Below are positions 35,422 to 44,457 of a DNA stretch of 44,521 bases, piece by piece. Below the pieces are notes generated by a model. That model had not been told where the DNA came from. It made no database searches and was given only the letters and a program-made list of their open reading frames with translations. The stretch comes from Chloroflexota bacterium (GTDB lineage Bacteria > Chloroflexota > Anaerolineae > Promineifilales > Promineifilaceae). Positions within the stretch are counted from its first letter, which is position 1, and the number at the start of each line of letters is the position of its first letter. The stretch is from assembly GCA_029559155.1 (NCBI GenBank), contig JAKQCM010000065.1, forward strand, positions 1 to 44,521, given 5' to 3'. The translations under genes were made by a program, and so were the position numbers.

Positions 35422-35459
35422 AAACGGCCGTCAGCAATAAACAATGCTGACGGCCGTTT
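35422..35459. terminator. Bidirectional terminator built from two ACGGCCGT octamers
   Basis: AAACGGCCGTCAGCA and TGCTGACGGCCGTTT pair exactly (15 bp) around an 8-nt loop, with A and T runs outside. It serves the convergent ilvD and LysM genes. Confidence 0.88.
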
Positions 35460-35502
35460 CTGTTTCATTTAACAAACGGGTCGATTGGAAATCCGAAACC
35501 CA

Positions 35503-36468
35503 TTACCAGCCATACGGCGTGGGGACCGGCTGCCAACAGCCATAATAGCCGCAAGAGGGATAATAAAATGGCTGCAACGGAGCCGTCGTCATTTCCGGCG
35601 GAACCGGGTTGGGAATAACCAATACCTGCCCGGTATAAATCAGATTGTAATTGTAAATGGCATTGATGCGCGCCAACCATTGGAAATGGATACCATGTTG
35701 TTCGGCAATGCGATACAAATTCTCGCCTTGCTGCACGGTGTAATAGGCGAAGCAGGGCATTTCATTGATGGTGATGGGACCGGCATTGCCGGGATTGGTA
35801 ATGTTCACCACCCAACCGGGTTGAATCAGGTCCGGGCAGGCGTAGTTATTGGCCGCCTGAATATCTTGAACCGTGGTGCCATAGCAACGAGCCAATTGCG
35901 TCAGCCATTCATTCTTTTCTACAATGTGCTGCACGGCCTGACCAGGAACAACCAGACCGGCTGGCAACTGAACAGCAGCCTCACCGCCGGTACCGACGGC
36001 GCCAGCGGCTGTGTCGGCTGGGCCTGTGGCAACCACCCCGCCACCAGCATTGGCATCACCGGATTCCGGCACACCACCGAGCGTCGAATCGGTTACGGCC
36101 GTCTGACCTGAGTTGTCCGCAGCTGCCGCATCCGTAGACCCGGAACCGTCCGCAGCGGCCTGGTCACCTTCAACGACTTCGCCCACAACAACCTCCATCT
36201 CACCTGGATCGCCTTCTGTGACGGCCGTTTGGCTCGCATCACCTGTCGAAGCGTCGCCAGTGGAAGTGGACGCATTACCTGTGGAAGTGTCGCCTGTGAC
36301 GGCCGTTTCACCGGTAACAGATTCAGCGGTCATGTCTTCGACAACGCCTGTTGTTTCTTCCGTCACCATATCGCCGTCCGCACCGCGATTTAACCACCAG
36401 CGGATGCCCAAAACAACCACCAAAACCACTACAACCGCCAGCAAAATGTAAATAATCCGACGTGTCAT
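35503..36468 (-). CDS. Membrane-anchored LysM protein
   Basis: 321 residues: one N-terminal helix (IIYILLAVVVVLVVVLGI), a long Thr/Ser/Gly/Ala/Asp-rich linker (about 30-175), then two LysM modules (about 180-225 with HIVEKNEWLTQLARCYGTT, and about 240-290 with YTVQQGENLYRIAEQHGIHF), and a Pro/Tyr/Cys-rich tail. LysM binds peptidoglycan or chitin-like glycans, so the protein links the membrane to the cell wall. AAAGGAGG precedes the start. The linker contains several ACGGCCGT copies, read as Thr-Ala-Val. Confidence 0.88.
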   Translation of the reverse strand: MTRRIIYILLAVVVVLVVVLGIRWWLNRGADGDMVTEETTGVVEDMTAESVTGETAVTGDTSTGNASTSTGDASTGDASQTAVTEGDPGEMEVVVGEVVEGDQAAADGSGSTDAAAADNSGQTAVTDSTLGGVPESGDANAGGGVVATGPADTAAGAVGTGGEAAVQLPAGLVVPGQAVQHIVEKNEWLTQLARCYGTTVQDIQAANNYACPDLIQPGWVVNITNPGNAGPITINEMPCFAYYTVQQGENLYRIAEQHGIHFQWLARINAIYNYNLIYTGQVLVIPNPVPPEMTTAPLQPFYYPSCGYYGCWQPVPTPYGW

Positions 36469-36613
36469 AATCTAACCTCCTTTAACTTGCAACTCTTTCA
36501 AGGCTTGTTCTCGCAGAAATCGCCTTCTCTACGAACTTTGTACAGGAAAAGCAAAACCAATTATAGCAATGATATGACATAACCCATTATACATAAAATG
36601 ATTTGGCTGACTC

Positions 36614-36643
36614 ATGATACCATGCGTTTCCCGAGTCAGTCAA
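36614..36643 (-). promoter_or_regulatory. Candidate promoter of the LysM gene
   Basis: On the minus strand TTGACT (36643-36638), 18-bp spacer ending TGG, then TATCAT (36619-36614). A second candidate, TGC-TATAAT at 36568-36560, lies nearer the gene. Confidence 0.5.
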
Positions 36644-36775
36644 GGTATCGGGAGGTTTTTACGAAATATGGCCGCCCGACACGGCCGTATCCCAAACCAA
36701 CCCGTCTACTGAGGGTAAAGCCCTCCGATCTCCGCCGTTTTTGTTCACCATTGCCCGGTTAATAAAGGGTCACAA
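36644..36775. other. Divergent intergenic region
   Basis: Between divergent LysM and exoribonuclease promoters. No gene seen; contains one ACGGCCGT at about 36680. Confidence 0.4.
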
Positions 36776-36805
36776 TTGGCGGTTCACGCCATCTGCCCAT
36801 ACAAT
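36776..36805 (+). promoter_or_regulatory. Promoter of the exoribonuclease gene
   Basis: TTGGCG (36776-36781), 18-bp spacer, TACAAT (36800-36805), about 30 bp before the start codon. Confidence 0.6.
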
Positions 36806-36834
36806 ATCCTCACCCTGTAATGAGGATGGCGCTT

Positions 36835-38664
36835 ATGCCCGAACAATCCCTGCCGCTCAACAGCCTGGTACTCTACAAAAACCAACCGGCCCAATTGAGC
36901 AAAACCAACGACAAAAAAATCGAAATCACCCTGGCCGACGGCCGTTCCCTTAAAGTCCGGCCCAAAGATGTCGACCTGCTCCACCCCGGTCCCATCACCC
37001 ATTTTTCTCATCTGGCAACGCCAGAGGGGGACGTAGAAACCGCCTGGGAACTGCTCCAGGGAAGTACAACTACCCTGCCAGAACTGGCTGAACTGGCCTT
37101 TGCCGCCTACACGCCGGAAACTGCCTGGGCTGCCTGGCAGCTTGTCGCCGACGGGCTGTATTTTAGCGGCACAATCGAGGAAATTACCGCCCGCACGCCA
37201 GAACAAGCAGCCCATGAACTGGCCGCCCGCGCCGCCAAAGCCGCCGAAGAACAATCCTGGCAAGATTTTCTGGCCCGACTGGAAAAAGGGGAAATGGCGG
37301 CCGATGACGGCCGTTACCTGCAAGAAATCGCCGCCCTGGCCAACGGACAAACCCAGCGCAGCCAGGCCCTCCGCGCACTCAATCTGTCCGAAACACCAGA
37401 ATCCGCCCACACCCTCCTCCTGCAAATCGGGTATTGGAACGACCACCACAACCCTTATCCGGCGCGCGCCGGTCTGCCCGCTGCCTCACCCCACCTGCCC
37501 GTGCCCGATCTGCCAGACGAAGAACGCCGCGACCTGACCCACCTGCCCGCCTTTGCCATCGACGACGAGGGCAATCAGGACCCCGACGACGCTCTCAGTT
37601 GGGAAAACGGCCGTCTCTGGGTGCATATCGCCGACGTCGCCGCCCTGGTCTCGCCAGACAGCTTGCTAGACCTGGAAGCGCGCGCCCGCGGCGCAAACCT
37701 GTACCTGCCCGAAGGAACCATCACCATGCTGCCGCCCACCGCCACCCAATGGCTTGGTCTGGGTCTGGTAGAACTTTCGCCCGCGCTCTCCTTTGGTCTG
37801 GACCTGGGCGCAACTGGCGAAGTGACTGATTTGGAGATTGTGCCCAGTTGGATCCACGTCACGCGGTTGACGTATGAAGAGGTTGACGGCCGTTTGCACG
37901 AAGAGCCGTTTAAGTCATTACACGAAATCGCGCGGCTTTCAGAACAGCGCCGTCACGAAAACGGCGCGGTGCAGATTGAACTGCCGGAAGTCCGGGTGCG
38001 CGTGGCTGAAGATGGCGCGGTGAGCATACGGCCGTTGCCCAATTTGCGCAGCCGCGACCTGGTGCGCGACGCTATGTTGATGGCCGGCGAAGCCATCGCC
38101 CGGTTCGCCTTTAGCCACAACATCCCTCTGCCCTACACCACCCAGGAAGCGCCAGCCGAACCGCTGCCGCCGGCCAGCACGACGGCGGAATTTTTTGCCC
38201 GCCGCCGCCTGATGAAACCCAGCCAACAAAGCAGCGCCCCCGGGGCGCACGCCGGACTGGGCCTGGGCCTGTATGCCCAGGCCACCAGCCCGCTGCGCCG
38301 TTACCTCGACCTCGTTGTTCACCAACAACTGCGCGCCTACATTCTGGGTGAAGAGATGTTGGATGCCCAAGAGGTCATGGCCCGTGTGGGCGCCGCTGAC
38401 GCGGTTTCCGGCGATGTGCGCCGCGCCGAACGCCTGTCCAACCGGCATTGGACGATGGTTTACCTGCGCCAGCACCCGGATTGGCAGGGCAAAGGCATTA
38501 TTGTCGAAAAACGCGGGCGCAAGGATGTGGTGTTGATTCCCGAACTGGATTTGGAAACGCGGGTGTACGTGAAGGGGGAACGGCCGTTAGACAGCCAGCT
38601 CACCGTCGCCCTCACCGAGGTGGATTTGGTGAATCTGGAAGCTCATTTTCGCGTTGTGGATTAG
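36835..38664 (+). CDS. RNase II/RNB-family exoribonuclease
   Basis: 609 residues. The RNB catalytic domain (about 225-545) opens with AFAIDDEGNQDPDDALSW; D243, D249, D251 and D252 match the spacing of the four metal-binding aspartates of E. coli RNase II. A cold-shock-like or SH3-like N-terminal part (LYKNQPAQLSKTNDKKIEI) and a short C-terminal OB/S1-like segment flank it. It degrades single-stranded RNA 3' to 5'. ATG 36835 follows GAGGA at 8 bp; ATG 36820 is less well placed. Shorter than RNase R, so closer to the cyanobacterial/plastid RNase II group. Confidence 0.92.
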   Translation: MPEQSLPLNSLVLYKNQPAQLSKTNDKKIEITLADGRSLKVRPKDVDLLHPGPITHFSHLATPEGDVETAWELLQGSTTTLPELAELAFAAYTPETAWAAWQLVADGLYFSGTIEEITARTPEQAAHELAARAAKAAEEQSWQDFLARLEKGEMAADDGRYLQEIAALANGQTQRSQALRALNLSETPESAHTLLLQIGYWNDHHNPYPARAGLPAASPHLPVPDLPDEERRDLTHLPAFAIDDEGNQDPDDALSWENGRLWVHIADVAALVSPDSLLDLEARARGANLYLPEGTITMLPPTATQWLGLGLVELSPALSFGLDLGATGEVTDLEIVPSWIHVTRLTYEEVDGRLHEEPFKSLHEIARLSEQRRHENGAVQIELPEVRVRVAEDGAVSIRPLPNLRSRDLVRDAMLMAGEAIARFAFSHNIPLPYTTQEAPAEPLPPASTTAEFFARRRLMKPSQQSSAPGAHAGLGLGLYAQATSPLRRYLDLVVHQQLRAYILGEEMLDAQEVMARVGAADAVSGDVRRAERLSNRHWTMVYLRQHPDWQGKGIIVEKRGRKDVVLIPELDLETRVYVKGERPLDSQLTVALTEVDLVNLEAHFRVVD

Positions 38665-38674
38665 GCTCTTTGGG

Positions 38675-38702
38675 GCGTGATACGTGAAGCGTGCGGGTAT
38701 GG
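38675..38702. repeat. Heptad repeat, copy 5 (GCGTGAT type, single arm)
   Basis: GCGTGAT, ACGTGAA, GCGTGCG and further decayed 7-mers follow the exoribonuclease stop; no clear complementary arm is present, so this looks like a half element. Confidence 0.55.
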
Positions 38703-38724
38703 CGTGTGGGTTTTTGGAGACGGA

Positions 38725-41700
38725 TCAGGACAGAACGGCCGTTACGCCCATCCGGCGCTGCGAAACCAGCAAACGGCCGCTGCCAATCTGCTCGACATAA
38801 TGTGACATGCCTTTGTACTCGGCCACCAGGCGGTCAAATGTCGCCTCGTCGAGCAAGTATAATTCCGCGTCCTGCACAGCTCGCAGCGTAGCTGAATAGG
38901 GCACATCGGCAAACAAGGCATACTCGCCAAAATGCTCGCCCGGCCCCAAATACCCCATTACCTGCTCCCCATCACCCACCGACTGCGCCACCGCCAACTT
39001 GCCAGAAGCCACAATAAACAGATTTGACCGCGCCTCCCCCTGACGCACAATCACTTCGCCGGCCTTAACCCCGCGCTGCTGCAGCCGCGCATCGATCAAC
39101 GCCAACTGCTGCGGGCTGAGGCTGTTGAACAGGGGCATCTGCTTGAGCAATTGGCGCGACTGCGCCCCGGAACTAACCTGCGACGAGAGCGTTGTGTCGG
39201 CCCGCAGCAGCGGATCAAAGCTCCGGCGGTCGATCACCAGCGCTCTGACCGGTGTCAGGGCGCGATAAGTCGCCTCATACACGCCTTCATCGAGCAAGGC
39301 GAGCGCGCCAAAATAACCGCCCGTTTCCAACACGGCCGTTTCCAGCCCCTCCTGATAAACGCCCACCCGCCCGGACTCGATGAGAAAAAAAGCCAGGGCG
39401 TCGCTGCCGGCCTGGGCGATATGCTGACCCGCACGGCCGTGCCACGGCCGTATCACCGCCATCAACGCATCCAACCCTGTCTCATCAAACCCGGCAAAAA
39501 TATCCGCCTGCCGAATCAAATCGCGCCGCCTGTCCCGCGCCAGAATAAAACCGGTTGCCAGACCGCTGCCCCAATCCATCTCCGCCAACACTTGCCGCCC
39601 CAATGTTTCCGCTTCCGGCCAGGGCAAGCTGTCGTAAGCAGCCTGCCCCGCCTGGCGGGTAAAAAGTGTACCCGCCAGATCATCCAGGCGGTCCACGCTC
39701 AACAGCAGCGCCTGCTGGCAGCGGCGGGCAATAACCAAAATATCCTCGTCGGGGGTGATGGGGCCAAGCGTGAGAATTTCGGTGTAGATACGGCGCAGGC
39801 GACGGCTGCCAAACACGGCCTCGTAACTGGCAAACAAGGCCTGCATAAAATGATTAAACGCGCTCACCAATCGTTCGCGCTCGCTGAAAGCGGCCACGTC
39901 GGCGGCGATCACGTCGGCGCGGTTAAATTGAGCCAGCGCGCCCAACAGCAGGTACAACAGTGCGGCATACAGCCACAATATCGCTTCCGGCAGGTGCAGC
40001 GCCGGAAAATATGGCAGCCAGGGGATGACCAAAAAAGCCAAAACAAGCAGCAGCCAGGGCGTGCCAAAGCGGGAATGCCAAAAATTGAAGAGCAGCGGGG
40101 TAAGAAACACCAGCCCCGGAAAAACGCCTATCAGGATAAGCAAGGTGGGGAAGTAACGGCCGTCACCCACCAGCCACAGCAGCCCGACCAAATAAATCAA
40201 TCCCAACACAAAAAACACGCCCATGGCCACTCGCTCCCATACCGCCAAATCGTCTGGCTGGATGGTGAACCAGGAGTTGATGCCCGTAGCCAGCACACCG
40301 CCGCCCGCCAGGATGAGGGCAGCCTGCCGCCAAATTTGGGACGCCGGTGGATCGGGGCTGATCCAGGCCAGCGTGACGGCGGCGAATACGGCCGTTAACG
40401 ACCACACGCCCCACTGAAAACGAGAACCGGCCAGCTGGCGGCCAATGCCCACCAACGCCGCCAGCGCCGCCAGGTGGATCAACCAGAGAACAATGCCCAC
40501 GGCAAATTCGGCGTGTGGCAGCAGCGTGAGGCCAAAAATGACGAGCGGCAGGCCAAACAACAGTGGCAGGCCCAACAACACGGCCAGCACATCACCGCGC
40601 GAGAGCAGATCACGGCGCGAGAGCCATTCCAGTCCGGCGTGCAGGCGGCTCCAACCGTAGCGCAGCAGAGCAGCGAGAACAGGGAGAATAACGGCCGTGA
40701 CCAATCCCAACAGCAGCGCCTGCCCCCACCAACCATAATCGCTCCACAACCGCTGAGCCAGAGGAACCAGCCGCGACTGCCAGAAATACAGGGCAAACCA
40801 CACCGCGTATATGGCGTAACCAAAGGCCAACGCGCCAAAAAAGACAAAAATGCGCTCATTGCGGCTCAACGAACGCCCAAAAGCGCGTGGGTTTGTTAAT
40901 TCACGGCGGCGCGGCCAAACCTGTTCGCGCCAGAACGTGAACGCGCGCTGGCGCAGACCGGGCATATCCAGCCAATCCATCAAAATGAAATAGCCATCCA
41001 ACTCCAGCAGCGGATTCAGGTTAAAAAAAACGGTCAGGTAGGCGATGAAGCCCATTTGGAAGAGGAATGCGGCCCAGAGTTGAGCGGCGGCGGCGGGCAC
41101 GGCCGTTAACGCCCACGTCAAACCCAGGCCGATCAGGCCGCCAATCAGCAGACCGGAATGAGGACCGGCCCAGGAAACGGCGATGCGCGCCGCCCGCGAC
41201 GCCAGCCAGGTGTCGCGGGTATCGACAAAAAAGGCGGGCATTCCCCAATAAATGAGGAATCCGGCGCGATTCAGCTCGCGGCCAACCCGCTTGACGGTGA
41301 GACCGTGGGCCAGCTCGTGGATGAAGATGACGATGACGTTGGCCGCCAACAGGGTGGCCACGCTCAGCCCGCCGTTGAGCAGGGGGAAACTGCCGCTGAA
41401 AAAGAGACGGCCGTACAAAACCCCGCCCAATAAAATGATGACCAATAAAAAAAATTGGGCCGGCCAGGAAAACAGCCAGCCCAACCAGCGATACAAAGTG
41501 GTAAACAAGCCATCCAGCCCATCGCGGGCCAGTTCGGTGTGCAAAAAGCCGCGCAGCAGCCGGCGGCCGCGATTTTCCGGCGCGCGGGCGGCCAGCTCGG
41601 CGTTGATCTGGTCGTAGACGTTGATGGGGGGATCTTGCAAAAAGTAACCGGCGCGCAAATCGGCGACAAGGCGGTTCAGATGAGCGATGGGCAGCGATTT

Positions 41701-41955
41701 GTAGCGAATGAGGTTGTAAAACAGGAGGTCTTTAACGGATTTACGGCCGTTCATCTGCCACCACAACGCATAATCCGGTTCCGACAGGCGCAGGTAAGTT
41801 TTGGTTTGTGGCTGCTTGAGAACGTAATATGGCTCGTCCTGCGACTCCAGGCGGGCGACTTCGACGTCTGTTATCCGCTGCGGTTTGTACGCGCCGGGGT
41901 CGACAGCGTCGGCAACGGCCGTCCAAAATCGTTCACCTGCTTCATTTTCTGCCAT
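38725..41955 (-). CDS. M50-type membrane metalloprotease with PqqD-like N-terminus and two cyclic-nucleotide-binding-like domains
   Basis: 1076 residues. Residues 25-105 resemble a PqqD-like peptide-binding winged helix. About a dozen or more hydrophobic helices span 155-680. The zinc site is HELAH (H213, E214, H217) in IFIHELAHGLTVKRVG, with the second motif FNLNPLLELDGYF (N314, D320), so the protease core looks intact. Two CNBD/CRP-type beta rolls follow (about 815-917 and 938-1048). Their phosphate-binding cassettes, YFGALALLDEGVYEATYRA and HFGEYALFADVPYSATLRA, have Tyr where cNMP binders have the key Arg, and the first lacks the Glu, so nucleotide binding is doubtful. Related PqqD-M50 proteins (YydH-like) serve peptide export or maturation. 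No substrate gene is recognised nearby. Confidence 0.87.
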   Translation of the reverse strand: MAENEAGERFWTAVADAVDPGAYKPQRITDVEVARLESQDEPYYVLKQPQTKTYLRLSEPDYALWWQMNGRKSVKDLLFYNLIRYKSLPIAHLNRLVADLRAGYFLQDPPINVYDQINAELAARAPENRGRRLLRGFLHTELARDGLDGLFTTLYRWLGWLFSWPAQFFLLVIILLGGVLYGRLFFSGSFPLLNGGLSVATLLAANVIVIFIHELAHGLTVKRVGRELNRAGFLIYWGMPAFFVDTRDTWLASRAARIAVSWAGPHSGLLIGGLIGLGLTWALTAVPAAAAQLWAAFLFQMGFIAYLTVFFNLNPLLELDGYFILMDWLDMPGLRQRAFTFWREQVWPRRRELTNPRAFGRSLSRNERIFVFFGALAFGYAIYAVWFALYFWQSRLVPLAQRLWSDYGWWGQALLLGLVTAVILPVLAALLRYGWSRLHAGLEWLSRRDLLSRGDVLAVLLGLPLLFGLPLVIFGLTLLPHAEFAVGIVLWLIHLAALAALVGIGRQLAGSRFQWGVWSLTAVFAAVTLAWISPDPPASQIWRQAALILAGGGVLATGINSWFTIQPDDLAVWERVAMGVFFVLGLIYLVGLLWLVGDGRYFPTLLILIGVFPGLVFLTPLLFNFWHSRFGTPWLLLVLAFLVIPWLPYFPALHLPEAILWLYAALLYLLLGALAQFNRADVIAADVAAFSERERLVSAFNHFMQALFASYEAVFGSRRLRRIYTEILTLGPITPDEDILVIARRCQQALLLSVDRLDDLAGTLFTRQAGQAAYDSLPWPEAETLGRQVLAEMDWGSGLATGFILARDRRRDLIRQADIFAGFDETGLDALMAVIRPWHGRAGQHIAQAGSDALAFFLIESGRVGVYQEGLETAVLETGGYFGALALLDEGVYEATYRALTPVRALVIDRRSFDPLLRADTTLSSQVSSGAQSRQLLKQMPLFNSLSPQQLALIDARLQQRGVKAGEVIVRQGEARSNLFIVASGKLAVAQSVGDGEQVMGYLGPGEHFGEYALFADVPYSATLRAVQDAELYLLDEATFDRLVAEYKGMSHYVEQIGSGRLLVSQRRMGVTAVLS

Positions 41956-41972
41956 TCCCCCAGTTTAAACTC

Positions 41973-41981
41973 TGTTATAAT
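41973..41981 (+). promoter_or_regulatory. Extended -10 promoter for the CxxC protein gene
   Basis: TG-T-TATAAT lies about 53 bp before the ATG at 42034, in the divergent gap with the M50 gene. No -35 seen. Confidence 0.55.
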
Positions 41982-42033
41982 TCGGGACAACTTGAATCCG
42001 TCCGGATTCCCCAAACACACCTTGGAGGCCCAA

Positions 42034-42411
42034 ATGGGATTCTTTAAACGATTATTTGGCAGCGAGAAAAACGAAGGTTACGTGGACAAACAAGGCGTTT
42101 ACTTTTACGTGCGCTGCAACAACTGCGGCACGATTGTGCGGCTGCGCGCCGACAAACAGTACGATCTGGAAAACAATGACGGCGGATTTGTCTGGCACAA
42201 AACAATTGTCGACAGCAAATGTTTCCGCCCCATGCCGGCTGTGGTCACTCTAAACAGCAGCTATGAGCTGGAAAACGCTGACATACAAGGCGGCCAGTTT
42301 GTAAGCGAAGCGGATTACGGCCGTCAGCAAAAAGAAATCGCCGTGCAGCGTGAACTGGCAAACCGCCCCGCCGCCGAACCTACAACCCCAGAAGACAAAG
42401 ACCTATCATGA
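42034..42411 (+). CDS. Hypothetical CxxC (zinc-ribbon-like) protein
   Basis: 125 residues; family not recognised. It starts MGFFKRLFGSEKNEGYVDK, an amphipathic basic segment, then CNNCGTIVRLRADKQYDL with a CxxC pair and SKCFRPMPAVV with a third Cys and possible His ligands nearby (WHKTIV), suggesting one metal site. The C-terminal third is polar. TTGGAGG precedes the start at good spacing; the longer frame from 41455 runs antisense to the M50 gene. It overlaps the glutaredoxin-like gene by ATGA, so the two are translated together. Confidence 0.78.
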   Translation: MGFFKRLFGSEKNEGYVDKQGVYFYVRCNNCGTIVRLRADKQYDLENNDGGFVWHKTIVDSKCFRPMPAVVTLNSSYELENADIQGGQFVSEADYGRQQKEIAVQRELANRPAAEPTTPEDKDLS

Positions 42412-42707
42412 GCAATAACACCGACACAATCACCCTGTACACGTCCAATTATTGCGGCCATGCCCGCCGCGTAGAACAATTTTTAGCCGAGGAGAACATC
42501 CCGGTAACGATCATCAACATCACGGAAGATTTAGCCGCCAGAGAGACGCTGATCGGCATCAACAACGGTTTTGCCAGTGTGCCAACCCTGGTTTTCGCCG
42601 ATGGCAGCAAGCTGACCGAGCCATCCATCGAAGAACTACGTGTGAAATTGGGGCTGGCACAACCGGACTGGCGCGAGAAAATCCGCGCCCGGCTGAACCA
42701 TTCCTGA
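42408..42707 (+). CDS. Glutaredoxin-like protein with monothiol-type CGHA site
   Basis: 99 residues of thioredoxin fold: ITLYTSNYCGHARRVEQFLA carries the active site as C-G-H-A, where dithiol glutaredoxins have CPYC; cis-Pro is in ASVPTLVFADG. The resolving Cys is missing, so only monothiol chemistry or Fe-S/glutathione-like thiol binding is possible. A charged C-terminal tail (DWREKIRARLNHS) is added. Overlaps the upstream CxxC gene by 4 bp. Confidence 0.85.
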   Translation: MSNNTDTITLYTSNYCGHARRVEQFLAEENIPVTIINITEDLAARETLIGINNGFASVPTLVFADGSKLTEPSIEELRVKLGLAQPDWREKIRARLNHS

Positions 42708-42724
42708 GACGGCTCGCGCAGATG

Positions 42725-42775
42725 GTGGGTGATGCGTGGTTCAGCGTCCTTCGCGAAGCACGCATCACGAAGCAC
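42725..42775. repeat. Heptad-type inverted repeat, copy 6 (GCGTGAT type)
   Basis: GTGGGTGATGCGTG on the left and CACGCATCACGAAGCAC on the right can pair around a 20-nt loop that itself contains CTTCGCGAAG. It lies between convergent genes. The 7-bp register is partly eroded. Confidence 0.6.
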
Positions 42776-42786
42776 CCTTCAACAAA

Positions 42787-44457
42787 CTATTTCTTATCGT
42801 TGTTTTTGCGGCTGAGGTAGAGCAGGGTTGCCGACACCATGCCGGCGGAGCCGAGGAGGCTCCAACTCAGCTGGCCCAGGCGTTTTTCCAGGCGGCGGTT
42901 GGATTCGTTGTCGCGCACGCTGTGGACACGGAGACGGCCGTTTTCCACCATCGACAAGACGCGGCGCACCTGATCTGGCGTTTCCAGATACGGCCGTAAC
43001 ACCTCCAACATCCCTTGCCAGGTGAATTCACGCGCACTCTGCTCCCGTATCACCTGCTCGCCAAACTTCTCGAAGTAATACCAGGGGTTTATCTCCGGAT
43101 TAAGCTGCGAAACCAGACCAGAAACCATGCCCACTGCCCGTCCCAAATAGATAAAATCTTTCGGCACCTGAAACGGAAAATCGAACAGCACATCGCGGAA
43201 TTCGCGGCTGATTTCGGCGATTTCGCGCGGGTCGGGCTGCGCCAGTTCGAGCAGTTTTCGCCCCCAAAGTCTGTCTAGCAGCAGCCGCAGCGCTTCGGTG
43301 ATCCGGTCCAGATCGGCGTTAGGCAGGAAGAAGCCCAGCGCTTTGGCGGCGGTCGTCAGTTCGTAGGCGTCGCGGCGGGTAACGCTGACCAGGACCCGGC
43401 GCAAATTTTCGCCCATCAGTTCCGGCACATTGCCCACCATGCCAAAATCGACAAACGTCAGGCGAAACGGCCGTTTCTCTTTTGCCTCTGTTGGCCGCCA
43501 TTCATCGTCGGAATACGGCCGGACAAACAAATTACCCGGGTGTGGATCGGCGTGGAAGAAGCCCTCTTTAAAAATTTGCTGGAAATAGGCTTCCAGCAAA
43601 ACGCTGGCCACGTCGGCGGGAGAAACGCCTGCTTCTCGTATGCCATCGATGTCGGTGATTTTAACGGCCGTTACATCCTCCAACACAATCACCCGCGCCG
43701 TCGAATGCTGCCGATACACTTTGGGAATGTACACATTTTTGCTGTTGGCATACATATCGGCAAACCGCGCGGCGTTGTCCGCCTCCGACAGGTAATCTAA
43801 TTCTTCCCACAAGGTGGCGGAAAATTCTTCCATAAGGGCCGGCACATTGGCCCGCTTGCGAATGGGGCGATAGCGCATAAACCAGCGAGCGACAATCCGC
43901 AGGGCGGCGAGGTCTGTGGCCACGGTATTTTCGATATTGGGACGGCGGATTTTGACGATGACCGGTGCGCCATGGGGAATGTGGGTGGGGGAAACGGCCG
44001 TGTCCCTCTGGCCATCTGGCAGCAGCCAGGCCCGGTGCGCCTGTCCCAACGAGGCCGCTGCCAACGGTTTTTGCTCCACCTCGGCAAAACGCTGCTCCAG
44101 ATCGCCCAAATCTGCTCGCAGCACCGAAAAAATGCGTTCAGGCTGTTCCGGCGGCACTTCATCCTGCAGCCCTTTCAGTTCATCGGTAATTTCCGGCGGC
44201 AGCACGTCCACGCGAACGCTCAAAAACTGCCCCAATTTAATCATCACCCCACCCATCATCACCGCCAGCCCACGGAAGCGGCGCGCCAACAGCCGATAGC
44301 GCTGCGGCCGCGTCCGGCGCGCTTGCTCACCGACAAAGGGCAGCCGGGAAAATACCACATCCCACCAGATAAAGTGGGCAATAACCCGGGCAAAAAAGAT
44401 GAGGATCAGCCGGTACCGCTGGCGGTCGATGGTATAGTGTTCAGTGTCGTTGCTCAT
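42787..44457 (-). CDS. AarF/UbiB/ABC1-family atypical kinase
   Basis: 556 residues. The family N-terminal KxGQ motif is MIKLGQFLSVRVDVLP, the nucleotide loop AAASLGQAHRA is the Ala-rich loop that replaces the Gly-rich loop, and FFHADPHPGNLFV and FVDFGMVG are the catalytic and metal-binding motifs. A C-terminal hydrophobic helix (SWSLLGSAGMVSATLLYL) anchors it. ABC1 proteins support quinone or isoprenoid-lipid metabolism, probably through ATPase activity. I use ATG 44457 (MSNDTEHY); the longer frame adds 13 residues. A CATAAT -10-like element lies about 11 bp upstream, so the mRNA may have little or no leader. Confidence 0.92.
   Translation of the reverse strand: MSNDTEHYTIDRQRYRLILIFFARVIAHFIWWDVVFSRLPFVGEQARRTRPQRYRLLARRFRGLAVMMGGVMIKLGQFLSVRVDVLPPEITDELKGLQDEVPPEQPERIFSVLRADLGDLEQRFAEVEQKPLAAASLGQAHRAWLLPDGQRDTAVSPTHIPHGAPVIVKIRRPNIENTVATDLAALRIVARWFMRYRPIRKRANVPALMEEFSATLWEELDYLSEADNAARFADMYANSKNVYIPKVYRQHSTARVIVLEDVTAVKITDIDGIREAGVSPADVASVLLEAYFQQIFKEGFFHADPHPGNLFVRPYSDDEWRPTEAKEKRPFRLTFVDFGMVGNVPELMGENLRRVLVSVTRRDAYELTTAAKALGFFLPNADLDRITEALRLLLDRLWGRKLLELAQPDPREIAEISREFRDVLFDFPFQVPKDFIYLGRAVGMVSGLVSQLNPEINPWYYFEKFGEQVIREQSAREFTWQGMLEVLRPYLETPDQVRRVLSMVENGRLRVHSVRDNESNRRLEKRLGQLSWSLLGSAGMVSATLLYLSRKNNDKK

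Noticed and set aside
39151-40398. 415-codon frame antisense to the M50 gene
   Set aside because: Gln/Lys/Arg/Pro-rich shadow of the membrane segments on the other strand; no domains.
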